From: Rhizobium sp. CIAT894
GTDB lineage: Bacteria; Pseudomonadota; Alphaproteobacteria; Rhizobiales; Rhizobiaceae
Assembly (NCBI RefSeq): GCF_000172795.2
Contig: NZ_CP020947.1
Location: 3,227,001 to 3,291,000, forward strand
Length of the DNA stretch: 64,000 nt
Direction of reading: 5' to 3'
Shown: positions 26,279 through 36,000 of the stretch, piece by piece
Layout: each line of letters starts with the position of its first letter
Position numbering within the stretch: the stretch's first letter is position 1
The notes under the pieces: model-generated
The model's database searches: none
Told to the model about the DNA's origin: nothing
Seen by the model: the letters and a program-made list of their open reading frames with translations, nothing else
Made by a program: the position numbers and the translations under genes

Positions 26279-27202
26279 ATGGCCACGAATACCCCAGCTG
26301 CCGGTTGGGCGGCGGACGTCGTCGATTTCCTATCCCGAAACATTCCCCGCGACGATCGGGAACAGGGTTGGAACGATATGGCCCTGACGGCCTATCAGAT
26401 CGGTTGTGAAGCTCTGGTGGCACTTGGACAGGCGGATGAAACCAATTGGGGCGCAATCCCGCGTAAGAATGCTCGGCTACCTCTCGAATTGCCACGTTGG
26501 GACGACCTGTGCGTCTCAGTGCTTCGATTGGCGGCACAACAAAGGTTGCTCTCTTATCGCCGGCCTGATGGCAGCGCGCCCCTACCGACCGGCGGCTGGC
26601 TCGTTTGCCGGATAGGCGAACCACCTCCGCCTCCACCGAACATCGCCGCTGCAAACGGCCTTGGCGCCGCTTTCGCAACACCCGAGATCTTGTCTGTCCT
26701 TCGGGCATTGGGGCTGCTGGCCGAAGGCTGTTGGACGGAGATTGCTGAAGCCGTGTTCTGGCGAGACTGGCCAGGGGAATGGGAAATGAGTTTCACCTCC
26801 GATTCCCGTTTCTCTGATGCGATTGAGCAAGCTCTCGCTACGGTACCGGCCGACATCCGCACCGAAATGGACAAATCTGTCACGATCACCGATGCGCAGG
26901 TGGCAGCCGAGATGCAGCGAAGTGCGGCAGCTGTAGAGGAGTGGCGCGCTAAATTCGGGCCGAACGCCAACATAATAAGCTCATCGGACACTCCGGAACG
27001 GGCAAGAAGTAGTTTAGAGTTCATGTGTCGAAACGAACTTGACTGGCTGTTCTTCCGCCGCTGGCGTCTGACCGACGGGTGGCTCACGTCGAAAGACGCA
27101 GCCAAAGCGCTTGGAATCTTTCACGACGATCTTGCCATCGCCATGCGGTGCGCCGTCATTGAGCGGCTCTATCCAAACTTGCCGTTTGCAGCCGCCAGAT
27201 AG
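26279..27202 (+). CDS. Hypothetical protein, unknown function
   Basis: About 307 residues from the ATG at 26279 ('MATNTPAAGWAADVVDFL'), a better start than the in-frame one at 26210, whose first 23 residues look untranslated. It contains a Pro run (EPPPPPPNIA) and Trp-rich helices (WRDWPGEWEMSF; NELDWLFFRRWRLTDGW), but no catalytic motif, signal peptide or membrane span that I recognise. The 14-base gap to the AlkD-like gene suggests co-transcription. Codon usage looks less GC-biased than its neighbours, compatible with acquired DNA. Confidence 0.65.
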   Translation: MATNTPAAGWAADVVDFLSRNIPRDDREQGWNDMALTAYQIGCEALVALGQADETNWGAIPRKNARLPLELPRWDDLCVSVLRLAAQQRLLSYRRPDGSAPLPTGGWLVCRIGEPPPPPPNIAAANGLGAAFATPEILSVLRALGLLAEGCWTEIAEAVFWRDWPGEWEMSFTSDSRFSDAIEQALATVPADIRTEMDKSVTITDAQVAAEMQRSAAAVEEWRAKFGPNANIISSSDTPERARSSLEFMCRNELDWLFFRRWRLTDGWLTSKDAAKALGIFHDDLAIAMRCAVIERLYPNLPFAAAR

Positions 27203-27216
27203 ATGAGAGGACCAGC

Positions 27217-28332
27217 ATGCCGGAACCACTCAAGAACCTGCTGCATGAGGCACTGGTCGGCGATATGGCCGATCGCATCGCCGCCAATGCGCCTTCCTTC
27301 GACAGAGATCGTTTCGTGGCGCTGGCGACCGATGGTCTCGCGGCGCTGGAACTGATGGAACGCTCGGCGCTGATCCGCGATGCGCTATTGGCTACCCTAC
27401 CCCACGATTTCCCCGAAGCCGCCGACATCCTGAAGGCAAGCCTGCCTGCCGTAGGCAGGCCGGGACTGTCCGGCTGGATGCTGTTGCCGGTCAACCAGTT
27501 CATCGCCGCCCGCGGCCCCTATCATTTCGATCTCGGCCTCGATCTCCTCAAGGCGCTGACGCCGCATTTCACCGCCGAATTCGGCATCCGGCAATTCATC
27601 CACCGCGACCAGCAGCGGGCACTCGCCATCATCTCCGGCTGGGTCACCGACCCCGACCATCATGTGCGCCGGCTGGCGAGCGAGGGAACGCGGCCGCGCC
27701 TGCCCTGGGCCATGCGCCTGCCGCGGCTCGTGAAAGATCCTGCGCCGATCCTGCCGATCCTGACCGCGCTGCTGGGTGATCCGGAGGATTATGTGCGCCG
27801 CTCGGTCGCCAACAGCCTGAACGATATCGCCAAGGATCACCCGGATCTGGTCGCCGCCTTCATCGCCGGCCATATCGAGGGTGCATCAGCCGAGCGTCGC
27901 CGGCTGCTGAAACATGCCTCTCGCACGCTGCTCAAGAAAGGCCACGCGCAGGCGCTTGCAAATTTCGGTTTCGGCGCGGCTGCCGCACTGACATGCGAGC
28001 TGCGCCTTCTGAATGGCGAGGTGGTGTTCGGCGAAGGGCTGGATTTCGAAATCCGCCTGACCAATTCAGGCGAAACCGCGCACGCGCTGATGATCGACTA
28101 TGCCATCCACCACGTGAAGGCCGATGGCTCGCTCTCGCCCAAGGTCTTCAAATGCAAAACGGTTACGCTGGCATCCGGACAGAGCCACGCGATCGGGCGC
28201 CGCCACGCCATGCGGCCGATCACGACACGGCGCTACTATCCCGGCGAACACCGCATCGCCATCCTGATCAACGGCGCCGAAAGCGCATCGGAAAGCTTCA
28301 TCTTGAGAATGCCCTCGCCCGACCGGGGCTAA
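27217..28332 (+). CDS. AlkD-like HEAT-repeat DNA alkylation repair protein
   Basis: A 371-residue all-helical protein in two parts. Residues ~1-250 carry ALK/HEAT repeats, with 'LPRLVKDPAPILPILTALLG' and 'DPEDYVRRSVANSLNDIAKDHP', typical of DNA alkylation repair proteins. Residues ~255-371 are a beta-rich C-terminal domain (CELRLLNGEVVFGEGLDFEI). AlkD relatives excise 3- and 7-alkylpurines by backbone contacts. Whether this member keeps glycosylase activity cannot be judged from motifs alone. It is probably expressed with the hypothetical gene before it. Confidence 0.85.
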   Translation: MPEPLKNLLHEALVGDMADRIAANAPSFDRDRFVALATDGLAALELMERSALIRDALLATLPHDFPEAADILKASLPAVGRPGLSGWMLLPVNQFIAARGPYHFDLGLDLLKALTPHFTAEFGIRQFIHRDQQRALAIISGWVTDPDHHVRRLASEGTRPRLPWAMRLPRLVKDPAPILPILTALLGDPEDYVRRSVANSLNDIAKDHPDLVAAFIAGHIEGASAERRRLLKHASRTLLKKGHAQALANFGFGAAAALTCELRLLNGEVVFGEGLDFEIRLTNSGETAHALMIDYAIHHVKADGSLSPKVFKCKTVTLASGQSHAIGRRHAMRPITTRRYYPGEHRIAILINGAESASESFILRMPSPDRG

Positions 28333-28628
28333 TGCCTTTTTGTGCAGTGCACTTGACTTTTCCAGCGAACTAGCCCAAATGCGGCTCAGCTTTCACCCTT
28401 CCGGCCGCCGCGTGAGCGTGCCCCTGCTAGAAAATACGAAACGCAGGAAGAAGGGACAAAAGCGCATTTCGATTGAGCGCCGCACTCCCAATCAGCGGCC
28501 AGAAGCGCTGGAAAGCTTTTTCCAACTTGCAAGTTCCCACTTCACGCGGGGTTCTTGACGCCAGAATGAAACCGGATCGCATGGTGCGTTCCGGCGCTAG
28601 TCGTTGTGGCGCCCCGAAAGGTTATGCC

Positions 28629-30335
28629 TTGACTAATTTTGAATCGCTTGGTGTCTCCAAGCCGATCGTCGCCACCTTGTTCCAGCTCGGCATCGAAACG
28701 CCGACGCCGATCCAGGAACAGTCCATTCCTCTCCTCATATCGGGCCGCGATCTGATCGGCCTTGCTCAGACCGGCACCGGCAAGACCGCCGCCTTCGGCC
28801 TGCCGCTCATCGAAAAGCTGCTCGCCGATGAACGCCGTCCCGACAACCGCACGACGCGGACGCTGATCCTGGCGCCGACCCGCGAGCTGGTGAACCAGAT
28901 CGCCGAGAACCTGAAGAAGTTCATCCGCAAGTCGCCGCTGCGCATCAATGTCGTCGTCGGCGGCGTTTCCATCAACAAGCAGCAACTGCAGCTCGAAAAG
29001 GGCACCGACATCCTGGTCGCCACCCCCGGCCGCCTGCTCGATCTCGTCAACCGCCGCGCCATCACGCTGACGACGGTGCGTTATCTCGTGCTCGACGAGG
29101 CCGACCAGATGCTCGACCTCGGCTTCGTGCACGACCTGCGCAAAATCGCCAAGCTCGTGCCGAAGAAGCGCCAGACCATGCTGTTTTCGGCCACCATGCC
29201 GAAGGCGATCGCCGATCTCGCCGGCGAATATCTCGTCGATCCCGTCAAGGTCGAAGTCACGCCTCCCGGCAAGGCTGCCGATAAGGTCGAGCAGTACGTG
29301 CATTTCGTCGCCGGCAAGAACGACAAGACGGAACTGCTCCGCAAGTCGCTGACCGAAAATCCCGACGGCCGCGCCATCGTCTTCCTGCGCACCAAGCATG
29401 GTGCGGAGAAGCTGATGAAGCACCTCGACAATATCGGTTATTCGGTCGCCTCGATCCACGGCAACAAGAGCCAGGGTCAGCGCGAGCGGGCGCTGAAGGC
29501 TTTCCGCGACGGCAGCATCAAGACGCTGATCGCGACCGACGTCGCCGCCCGTGGCATCGATATCCCGGCCGTCAGCCACGTCTACAACTACGACCTGCCC
29601 GAAGTGCCGGACGCCTACGTCCATCGCATCGGCCGCACGGCGCGCGCCGGCCGCGACGGCATCGCGATTGCCTTCTGCGCCCCCGATGAAGCCAGGCTGC
29701 TGCGCGATATCGAGCGCCTGATGGGCATCGACATCACGGTCGCAAGCGGCGAACCGCCGGCACAGATCGGCGCCGGCGGCCCGCGCCGCGGCAACGGCAA
29801 TGGCAATGGCAACAACCGCAATCGCGGTGGCGGGGAACGTCGCGAAGGTCAGGGCCGCGGCGAAGGCCGTGGCGATCAGAACCGTTCGGAACATCGCGGC
29901 AGCCGCCAGGAACGCCGCCCACGCCGTGACGGCGAAGGCAACGAGGTGCGCGCCGGCGGCGAAGAACGCCGCGAACGCCGTCCGCGTCCCGAGCGTACAA
30001 GCCGCAACGAGGATTTCCGCGGCCAGCGCCGCGGCGAGTCCACCCCGAATATTGGCCCCGATAACGATCTGGTCTCGACCTCCGACTTCCGCCCGGCAAA
30101 GCCGCAGCGCCCTGCGCATAACGGCCCCAATGGCCATCACGCCAATGGCGAACCGAGCGGTCATCACCGCGGCAACGGCCGCCACGCCCACGGCCGCCCC
30201 GCCCGCAAGCACGGCGAGGACCGCGGTCCGCAGCAGGCCCAGGGCGGCGAACAGCGCCGCGACGGCAATGGCGGCAACCGCCGCGGCGGCTCCGGCTCCC
30301 GCAATGGCGGTGGCCAACGTCGCGAACGCGCCTGA
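28629..30335 (+). CDS. rhlE: DEAD-box RNA helicase, RhlE type
   Basis: A 568-residue helicase. Q motif 'PTPIQEQSIP', motif I 'AQTGTGKTA', Ia 'PTRELVNQI', DEAD-box as 'VLDEADQML', motif III SAT, motif VI 'HRIGRTARAGRDG'. The C-terminal ~190 residues are low-complexity, rich in Gly, Asn, Arg and His with RG-type repeats, and would bind RNA. I place the start at the TTG (28629) preceded by GAAAGG; this gives the usual N-terminus 'TNFESLGVSKPIVATLFQLG'. In-frame ATGs further upstream add a non-protein-like leader. Confidence 0.92.
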   Translation: MTNFESLGVSKPIVATLFQLGIETPTPIQEQSIPLLISGRDLIGLAQTGTGKTAAFGLPLIEKLLADERRPDNRTTRTLILAPTRELVNQIAENLKKFIRKSPLRINVVVGGVSINKQQLQLEKGTDILVATPGRLLDLVNRRAITLTTVRYLVLDEADQMLDLGFVHDLRKIAKLVPKKRQTMLFSATMPKAIADLAGEYLVDPVKVEVTPPGKAADKVEQYVHFVAGKNDKTELLRKSLTENPDGRAIVFLRTKHGAEKLMKHLDNIGYSVASIHGNKSQGQRERALKAFRDGSIKTLIATDVAARGIDIPAVSHVYNYDLPEVPDAYVHRIGRTARAGRDGIAIAFCAPDEARLLRDIERLMGIDITVASGEPPAQIGAGGPRRGNGNGNGNNRNRGGGERREGQGRGEGRGDQNRSEHRGSRQERRPRRDGEGNEVRAGGEERRERRPRPERTSRNEDFRGQRRGESTPNIGPDNDLVSTSDFRPAKPQRPAHNGPNGHHANGEPSGHHRGNGRHAHGRPARKHGEDRGPQQAQGGEQRRDGNGGNRRGGSGSRNGGGQRRERA

Positions 30336-30388
30336 GCGTCGATTGATTTAAAGGAAAGGCCGAATATCTCCGGTCTTATACGTTGGGA

Positions 30389-30427
30389 GGCCGGAGCATC
30401 TGACAGGTGCTCCGGCCTTCCTCTTTG
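30389..30427 (+). terminator. Rho-independent terminator after rhlE
   Basis: A perfect 10-bp stem, GGCCGGAGCA / TGCTCCGGCC, with a 9-base loop is followed by TTCCTCTTT. It ends the helicase transcript. Confidence 0.8.
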
Positions 30428-30535
30428 TGGTGGCAACATCGCAACGGCAGTCCGGGGCCCAGCCGGTCCTTCGCCCTTACATCGAGACGGGCACATTCGC
30501 TTGAATGTCGGACGCTCGAGACCTAAATTGGCTAA

Positions 30536-31525
30536 ATGCTTGACCATCCGTCCCGGCCGTTGTCGCCGTCAACTATCCCAATGGATGCCCTGAGCGAAGT
30601 CCTGCAAGACTTTCGCTTGAGCGGGGTCAACTATGGCCGCTGCGAGCTCAGGCATCCGTGGAGCATCGCCTTTCCGCAACAACAGCTGCTTCGTTTCCAC
30701 TTCGTCAGCCAAGGTCCGTGCTGGATCCATACCGAAGTCGAAGGATGGCAGGAGTTGAATGATGGCGATCTGGTTCTGCTGCCTCAAGGCATCGCACATC
30801 GGTTGGCCAGCGCGCCGGATGTTGAAGGAGATTCGCTTAAAAGCTGTCAGATAACAAGGGTGGGGAGCAATGTCTGCGATGTCGTGCGGGAGGGAATGGG
30901 GGCGAATAGCACCCTCTTCTGCGGTTCCATGGCTTTGGGCGCGCATGCGCTTCACCCCTTGATTGCTCTGATGCCGCCAATCATCAAGGGCTGCGATGTG
31001 GCCGGCAATGACCCGATCGTTGGCCCCCTTCTGGCCGCCATGTCAGCGGAAGCGACACAGCCCCAAATGGGAAGCGCGACCGTGCTATCGCGAATGGCGG
31101 ACTTGCTCGCGGCGCGGCTTATCCGCTGCTGGGTCAATTGCAGCGGAGCTTCGACCACCGGCTGGCTCGCCGCCATCCGGGATCCTCATATCGGTCGTGT
31201 ATTGGCGGCCATGCACCGGGACCCCGGCCATAACTGGACCCTCGAAAGCCTCGCTGGTGTGGCTGGCCAGTCGCGCTCGATCTTCGCCGAGCGCTTCAGC
31301 GCTATCTTGGGAGAAGGCGCGGCACATTACCTCGTCCGTCTGCGTATGCAGCTTGCCCGCGATTTGTTGGGTCAAAGCGGCATGTCGATCGCGGAAGTTG
31401 CTTCCCGGCTGGGCTACGAGTCCGAGGCGTCTTTCGCGCGCGCCTTCAAACGCGTCACCAACGTTTCACCGGGGATTGTGCGCCGCACAAGTTCCGGACG
31501 AATGGATATGGATTTCGGATTTTAA
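30536..31525 (+). CDS. AraC-family regulator with cupin sensor domain
   Basis: A 329-residue regulator. The N-terminal cupin-type domain (FHFVSQGPCWIHTEVEGWQE, LVLLPQGIAHRLAS) is followed by two helix-turn-helix motifs at the C-terminus ('WTLESLAGVAGQSRSIFAER', 'MSIAEVASRLGYESEASFAR'). This Cupin_6/AraC class usually sits beside an MFS or oxidoreductase gene and controls it. The next gene, an MFS transporter 58 bases downstream, is the likely target. An internal ATG at 30581 is an alternative start. Confidence 0.9.
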   Translation: MLDHPSRPLSPSTIPMDALSEVLQDFRLSGVNYGRCELRHPWSIAFPQQQLLRFHFVSQGPCWIHTEVEGWQELNDGDLVLLPQGIAHRLASAPDVEGDSLKSCQITRVGSNVCDVVREGMGANSTLFCGSMALGAHALHPLIALMPPIIKGCDVAGNDPIVGPLLAAMSAEATQPQMGSATVLSRMADLLAARLIRCWVNCSGASTTGWLAAIRDPHIGRVLAAMHRDPGHNWTLESLAGVAGQSRSIFAERFSAILGEGAAHYLVRLRMQLARDLLGQSGMSIAEVASRLGYESEASFARAFKRVTNVSPGIVRRTSSGRMDMDFGF

Positions 31526-31583
31526 GACACATATCATCCTGAAAACTTCGTCTATCAAATCTCCGAACATAGGAGATAGTTCA

Positions 31584-32792
31584 ATGACGGACTCAACATC
31601 ACAGTTCGACGGGGTCGCAATTGGCCTGGAGACGGATGAACCATCCGCGTGGAACACGGCGACCTGGTTTGCCGTTGTTTCGATGGCAGCCACCAGCTTT
31701 GCGCTGGTGTCCGCTGAGTTCCTGCCGGCGGGCCTGTTGACGCCGATGGCGCGCGATCTCGGCATTTCCGAGGGAACGGCCGGACAAGTCGTCACCGCCA
31801 CCGCTTCTGTCGGCGCCGTGGCGGCCTTATTGAGCAACGTCCTCATCGGCCGACTGAACCGCAAAACCGTGCTGGTCAGCCTCAGCGCGCTGGCGATCGG
31901 CTCCAATATTCTGGCATCATTGGCGACTGATTTTTGGCTGTTGTTGTTGGGCCGGGCCGGGTTGGGCATCGCGCTTAGCGGCTTTTGGGCGCTTTCAGTA
32001 GCCGTCGTGGCGAGGCTGGTCGGCGCCAACGCGACAGGTCGGGGCATGGCTATCGTCACCCTCGGCGTTTCGCTCGCCACGATAGCTGCACCATCAATGG
32101 GTGCTTTGATCAGCGATTGGCTGGGATGGCGCAGCGCCATGGCGATGACAGCCGGGCTTGCCGCGCTTGCCATGCTGCTGCAACTGCTCAGCTTGCCGAC
32201 GCTCCCTGCAAGCACAAGCAACAGTATCGCTGACGTTTTCCGGCTGACACGACGGGGCGGTATTCAACTGGGAATGCTTGCCATCCTTTTGCTGATGACC
32301 GGGCATTTTGCCGGGTCGGTTTATGTGCGTCCTTTCCTCGAACAGGTAACCCTCCTTGATACCCGATCAATCGCCCTGGCACTGCTCGGATTTGGCATCG
32401 CCTCCGTGATCGGCAATGTTGCCGGTGGCCGAATGGCCGATGCCAGTATCCGGCTGGCACTCGCTGTCACCGCCGCGCTGATGACGGTTGCAGCGCTCGC
32501 TCTGGTGCTTTGGGGCGCCCATACCGGCATTGCGTTCGCCCTCGTCGCACTTTGGGGCTTTGCCTTCGGAATGGCGCCGGTCGTGCTGCCGACCAATCTT
32601 TCCCGCGCAGCCCCCGACGCTCTGGAGGCGGCGGGTAGCCTGATGGTCGTCTCTTTTCAGGTGGCCATCAGTATCGGCGCGGTTTTTGGCGGCTATATCG
32701 TCGACCACTACGGCGCCGTGGGACCATTGACTGTGACGGCGCTCCTAGCCGCGTCGACGATTGCCTTGGCGTTGCTGCAGCCCCGCAACTGA
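31584..32792 (+). CDS. MFS transporter (sugar/drug efflux type, 12 TM)
   Basis: A 402-residue major-facilitator protein beginning 'MTDSTSQFDGVAIGLETDEP' with ribosome site AGGAGA. It shows about 12 membrane segments and the signature loop region 'LIGRLNRKTVLVSLSALAIG' between TM2 and TM3. It resembles the AraJ/NepI/SotB-type exporters ('FLPAGLLTPMARDLGISEG'). Substrate unknown; purine ribonucleosides, arabinose or drugs are all used in this group. Probably regulated by the adjacent AraC-type gene. Confidence 0.88.
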   Translation: MTDSTSQFDGVAIGLETDEPSAWNTATWFAVVSMAATSFALVSAEFLPAGLLTPMARDLGISEGTAGQVVTATASVGAVAALLSNVLIGRLNRKTVLVSLSALAIGSNILASLATDFWLLLLGRAGLGIALSGFWALSVAVVARLVGANATGRGMAIVTLGVSLATIAAPSMGALISDWLGWRSAMAMTAGLAALAMLLQLLSLPTLPASTSNSIADVFRLTRRGGIQLGMLAILLLMTGHFAGSVYVRPFLEQVTLLDTRSIALALLGFGIASVIGNVAGGRMADASIRLALAVTAALMTVAALALVLWGAHTGIAFALVALWGFAFGMAPVVLPTNLSRAAPDALEAAGSLMVVSFQVAISIGAVFGGYIVDHYGAVGPLTVTALLAASTIALALLQPRN

Positions 32793-32903
32793 TCGTTGCT
32801 TCTTGCCTGCGGATCACGCACAGTCGAACTGAAGATGCTCCGGATAACAGGTCACCGACAATCGTCGGCGACCTCCAATGCGTTCCGTCCGAGGTTCGGT
32901 GAC

Positions 32904-33017
32904 TAGAGCATGCTGCCGAAAAGTGTGAGCGGTTTCGGGCGACATCATGCTCTAACTCTTTAATTTAGAACAGGATTCAGATGTAAGGCCGACCCGCCCT
33001 TCAATCATCCTGTTCTA
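32904..33017. repeat. Rhizobial palindromic intergenic repeat
   Basis: Two inverted repeats in tandem: TAGAGCATG (32904-32912) pairs with CATGCTCTA (32946-32954), and TAGAACAGGAT (32966-32976) pairs with ATCCTGTTCTA (33007-33017). The wording 'GAGCATG.TGCCGAAAA' is one I associate with repeats scattered through Rhizobium genomes. A partial relative occurs at 47537. The rest of the 346-base gap (32793-33138) shows no gene. Confidence 0.7.
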
Positions 33018-33138
33018 GCGGCAAGAGTGGAATGTCACCGGGAAAGAAAACTTTCTTAGCGGCACCGGTAGCCGTCGCCGATTGCGTCTACGAAGGGACG
33101 CTCCTCGTCCGGCGGCCGGCCTTGGCGCGGCCGTCGGC

Positions 33139-34038
33139 CTATACGTTCGCGGGCACCTGCTGAACGACCCTGCGGTTTGTCATGTAGACACCCGTGACCA
33201 CGATCGCCGTGCCCAAAATCAACGGCAGGGTCAGCGGCTCGCCGAAGGCGATGAAGGCCTCGAGCGCGACGGCCGGCGGCATCAGATAGATCAGCGAGGC
33301 CGCACGCGAGACCTGCCCCCGGCGGATGAGATAGAGCAGCAGCCCGACACCGCCCATCGACAGGCCGAAGACCGACCAGGCGAGCGCGGCATAGGCCCGC
33401 GCGGCGCCATCGAAATGCTGGTGCTCGAAGATCAGCGACAGCGGCAGGGTGAGGATCAGCGCCCCGACATATTGCAGCGTCGCGATGGTCCTGAGGTCGC
33501 CGGATTGCAGGTGTTTCTTCTGATAGAGTGTGCCGTAGGTGACGGAGCCCATGGCTACGAGGTTGACCGCCAGCGGCAGAACGGCATGCCCGAGATCTGA
33601 TGTCGCCGGATCGATGAGCTTCGGCGAGATGGCGATGGCAATGCCGATGAAGCCGAGCGCAAGGCCGAATTTCTGTGTTTGCTGCAACCGCTCGCCGACG
33701 AGAAAGGGAGCCGCCATTGCCGTCATCAGCGGCTGCAGTGCTGCAATGATTCCCGATATGCCGGCCGGCACGCCATTGGCGATCGCCCACCACAGGCCAG
33801 CGAGATAGAAGCCATGCAGGAAAAAGCCGGAATAGATGGCGCGCAGCCACGTCACCCGGCTTGTCGGCCATTGCGCCCGCATCACCACGCAGAGCGCCAG
33901 GAATGCCAAGGCCGACAGCCCATAACGTATCGAAAGAAAGGTGAAGGGCTCGGAATGCAGCGCCGCATATTTCGCCACCACCCAGCCCGTGGACCAGAGC
34001 AGAACGAAGAGAGCGGGGGCAAGGCGGTCCAGGGTCAT
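33139..34038 (-). CDS. EamA/DMT-family transporter (10 TM)
   Basis: A 299-residue permease made of two EamA halves with about ten membrane segments. It begins 'MTLDRLAPALFVLLWSTGW', the typical opening of this group, so the ATG at 34038 is preferred over 34098. Motifs such as 'SIRYGLSALAFLALCV' and 'AIVVTGVYMTNR' at the end are usual. The substrate, an exported amino acid or metabolite, cannot be predicted. Confidence 0.9.
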   Translation of the reverse strand: MTLDRLAPALFVLLWSTGWVVAKYAALHSEPFTFLSIRYGLSALAFLALCVVMRAQWPTSRVTWLRAIYSGFFLHGFYLAGLWWAIANGVPAGISGIIAALQPLMTAMAAPFLVGERLQQTQKFGLALGFIGIAIAISPKLIDPATSDLGHAVLPLAVNLVAMGSVTYGTLYQKKHLQSGDLRTIATLQYVGALILTLPLSLIFEHQHFDGAARAYAALAWSVFGLSMGGVGLLLYLIRRGQVSRAASLIYLMPPAVALEAFIAFGEPLTLPLILGTAIVVTGVYMTNRRVVQQVPANV

Positions 34039-34250
34039 GGGGCAGCTCGGAAGAAAGGAGTTGCCGTGCTGATAGCTGCACCGGGCGGTCACAGTCAAAG
34101 GCGAAGCGTTGATGCTTATTTGAAATTTCGCTGATGGTGGGGACGACGGACATGCTGAAGATGATACTTTTGGTGGACGAGCCTATCGACAGCTCGACGC
34201 CATGCCATGGCCAAGAAGGATCGCCGACACATCCCCCGCCCACCCTCATC

Positions 34251-34368
34251 CCGTGCTCGTCACAGGGATCCAGCGCGCCCAAGTCCTTGGGCGCAGGAGA
34301 CTCACTTCACCGTAGAAGTCATTCGCCGCGCCGACGCGCGTCGGCTGGATTCCTGTGACGAGCACAGG
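34251..34368. repeat. Inverted-repeat element in 550-base intergenic region
   Basis: Outer arms of 24-25 bases at 34251-34274 and 34344-34368 (CCGTGCTCGTCACAGG … CCTGTGACGAGCAC) enclose a second perfect 9-bp hairpin (GCGCCCAAG / CTTGGGCGC, 34275-34294). This looks like a small non-coding rhizobial repeat, possibly MITE-like. The rest of 34039-34590 contains C- and T-rich low-complexity sequence around 34470-34500 and no convincing gene. Confidence 0.7.
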
Positions 34369-34590
34369 AGGGAGCAAGTGGGAAGGCTGTGCTCCACATA
34401 TCGGTCGAGCGAAAAGTCACCACCTGCTCATTTTTTACGCAGTACTTGCGGAACAACCACCCGCCACCTCGCTTCCCCCCCCCAATTCCCCCTTTTTCCC
34501 GCAACGCAAAATCTTTTCCCCGAAACGCGCATGGTTCTTGCATTGCAATTTGCGTTGTATTCAAATGAACAAAAAAGGGGAGCCGCACCT

Positions 34591-36000
34591 TTGGCATTTG
34601 ACGAAATGATTACCGGGGACGAAAGTCCTCGCCCGCCTTATGAAAAATATTTCGAGTGGTACAACAGCCAAGACCGGTCGCATCTGATTGCCAAGTCCCG
34701 CGACGCGGAAAACATCTTCCGGAAGACCGGCATCACCTTTGCGGTCTACGGCCATGCCGATAGCTCCGAAAAGCTCATTCCCTTCGACATCATTCCGCGC
34801 ATCATCTCCGCCCGCGAATGGCGTAAGCTCGCCCAGGGTATCGAGCAGCGGGTGATCGCGCTCAACGCCTTTCTGGATGACATCTACCATAAGCAGGAGA
34901 TCATCCGTGCCGGTCGCGTTCCACGCGAATTGATCGAAAACAACGTCGCCTTCCTGTCGGAGATGATCGGCTTCCGCCCGCCCGGCGGCGTCTACACCCA
35001 TATCGTCGGCACCGACATCGTACGAACAGGCGAGGACCAGTTCTACGTGCTGGAGGATAATGCCCGCACGCCTTCCGGCGTCAGCTACATGCTGGAAAAC
35101 CGGGAAACCATGATGCAGATGTTCCCGGAACTCTTCCACGAGAACAAGGTGCAGCGCGTCGAGGACTATCCCTACCTCTTGCGCCAGAGCCTTGCTTCCC
35201 TCGCCCCTCCCGGCTGCACCGGCAAGCCGCGCGTCGCGGTGCTGACCCCCGGCATTTATAATTCGGCCTATTACGAACATTCCTTCCTCGCCGACATGAT
35301 GGGGGTCGAACTGGTCGAGGGCTCGGACTTGCGCGTCATCGACGGCAAGGTGAAGATGCGCACGACCCGCGGTTACGAGGCGATCGACGTGCTCTACCGC
35401 CGCGTCGACGATGATTTCCTCGATCCCCTCACCTTCCGGGCGGATTCGGCGCTCGGCATTCCCGGAATCATGGATGTCTACCGCTCCGGCAACATCACCA
35501 TTGCCAACGCGCCCGGCACCGGCATTTGCGACGACAAGGCGATCTATTCCTACATGCCGGAGATCGTCGAATTCTACACCGGCAGCAAGGCGCTGCTCGA
35601 AAACGTGCCGACTTGGCGCTGTTCGGAGGCATCGAGCCTGAAATACGTGCTCGAGCACCTCGAAGAGCTGGTCGTCAAGGAAGTGCACGGCTCCGGCGGC
35701 TACGGCATGCTTGTGGGACCGACGGCATCGAAGAAGGAGCGCGCCGATTTCGCCGAGAAGCTGAAGGCCAAGCCGAACAACTACATCGCCCAGCCGACGC
35801 TGTCGCTCTCCACCGTGCCGATCCTCGTCAACAAGGGGATCGCGCCGCGCCATGTCGACCTTCGCCCCTATGTGCTCGTCTCCGACAAGGTTCAGATCAT
35901 TCCGGGCGGACTTACCCGCGTTGCGCTGAAACAGGGCTCGCTCGTGGTCAATTCCAGCCAGGGCGGCGGCACCAAAGACACCTGGGTATTGGAGGACTGA
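34591..36000 (+). CDS. Circularly permuted type-2 ATP-grasp protein
   Basis: A 469-residue CP_ATPgrasp_2 protein (DUF404/DUF407): 'RPPYEKYFEWYNSQ' near the start, 'FHIVGTDIVRTG'-like core (here THIVGTDIVRTGEDQFYVLE), 'DNARTPSGVSYMLENR', 'YRRVDDDFLDPL', 'NAPGTGICDDKAIY' and 'VVKEVHGSGGYGMLVGP'. I place the start at the TTG (34591) with ribosome site AGGGGAG. An in-frame ATG at 34531 is less family-like. It probably forms an amide or peptide bond as part of a conserved trio with the alpha-E and transglutaminase proteins; the substrate is unknown. Confidence 0.9.
   Translation: MAFDEMITGDESPRPPYEKYFEWYNSQDRSHLIAKSRDAENIFRKTGITFAVYGHADSSEKLIPFDIIPRIISAREWRKLAQGIEQRVIALNAFLDDIYHKQEIIRAGRVPRELIENNVAFLSEMIGFRPPGGVYTHIVGTDIVRTGEDQFYVLEDNARTPSGVSYMLENRETMMQMFPELFHENKVQRVEDYPYLLRQSLASLAPPGCTGKPRVAVLTPGIYNSAYYEHSFLADMMGVELVEGSDLRVIDGKVKMRTTRGYEAIDVLYRRVDDDFLDPLTFRADSALGIPGIMDVYRSGNITIANAPGTGICDDKAIYSYMPEIVEFYTGSKALLENVPTWRCSEASSLKYVLEHLEELVVKEVHGSGGYGMLVGPTASKKERADFAEKLKAKPNNYIAQPTLSLSTVPILVNKGIAPRHVDLRPYVLVSDKVQIIPGGLTRVALKQGSLVVNSSQGGGTKDTWVLED

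Noticed and set aside
28542..30317. 591-codon frame antisense to the RhlE helicase
   Set aside because: Mirror of the helicase's repetitive GC-rich sequence; the alanine/valine-rich product is a shadow.
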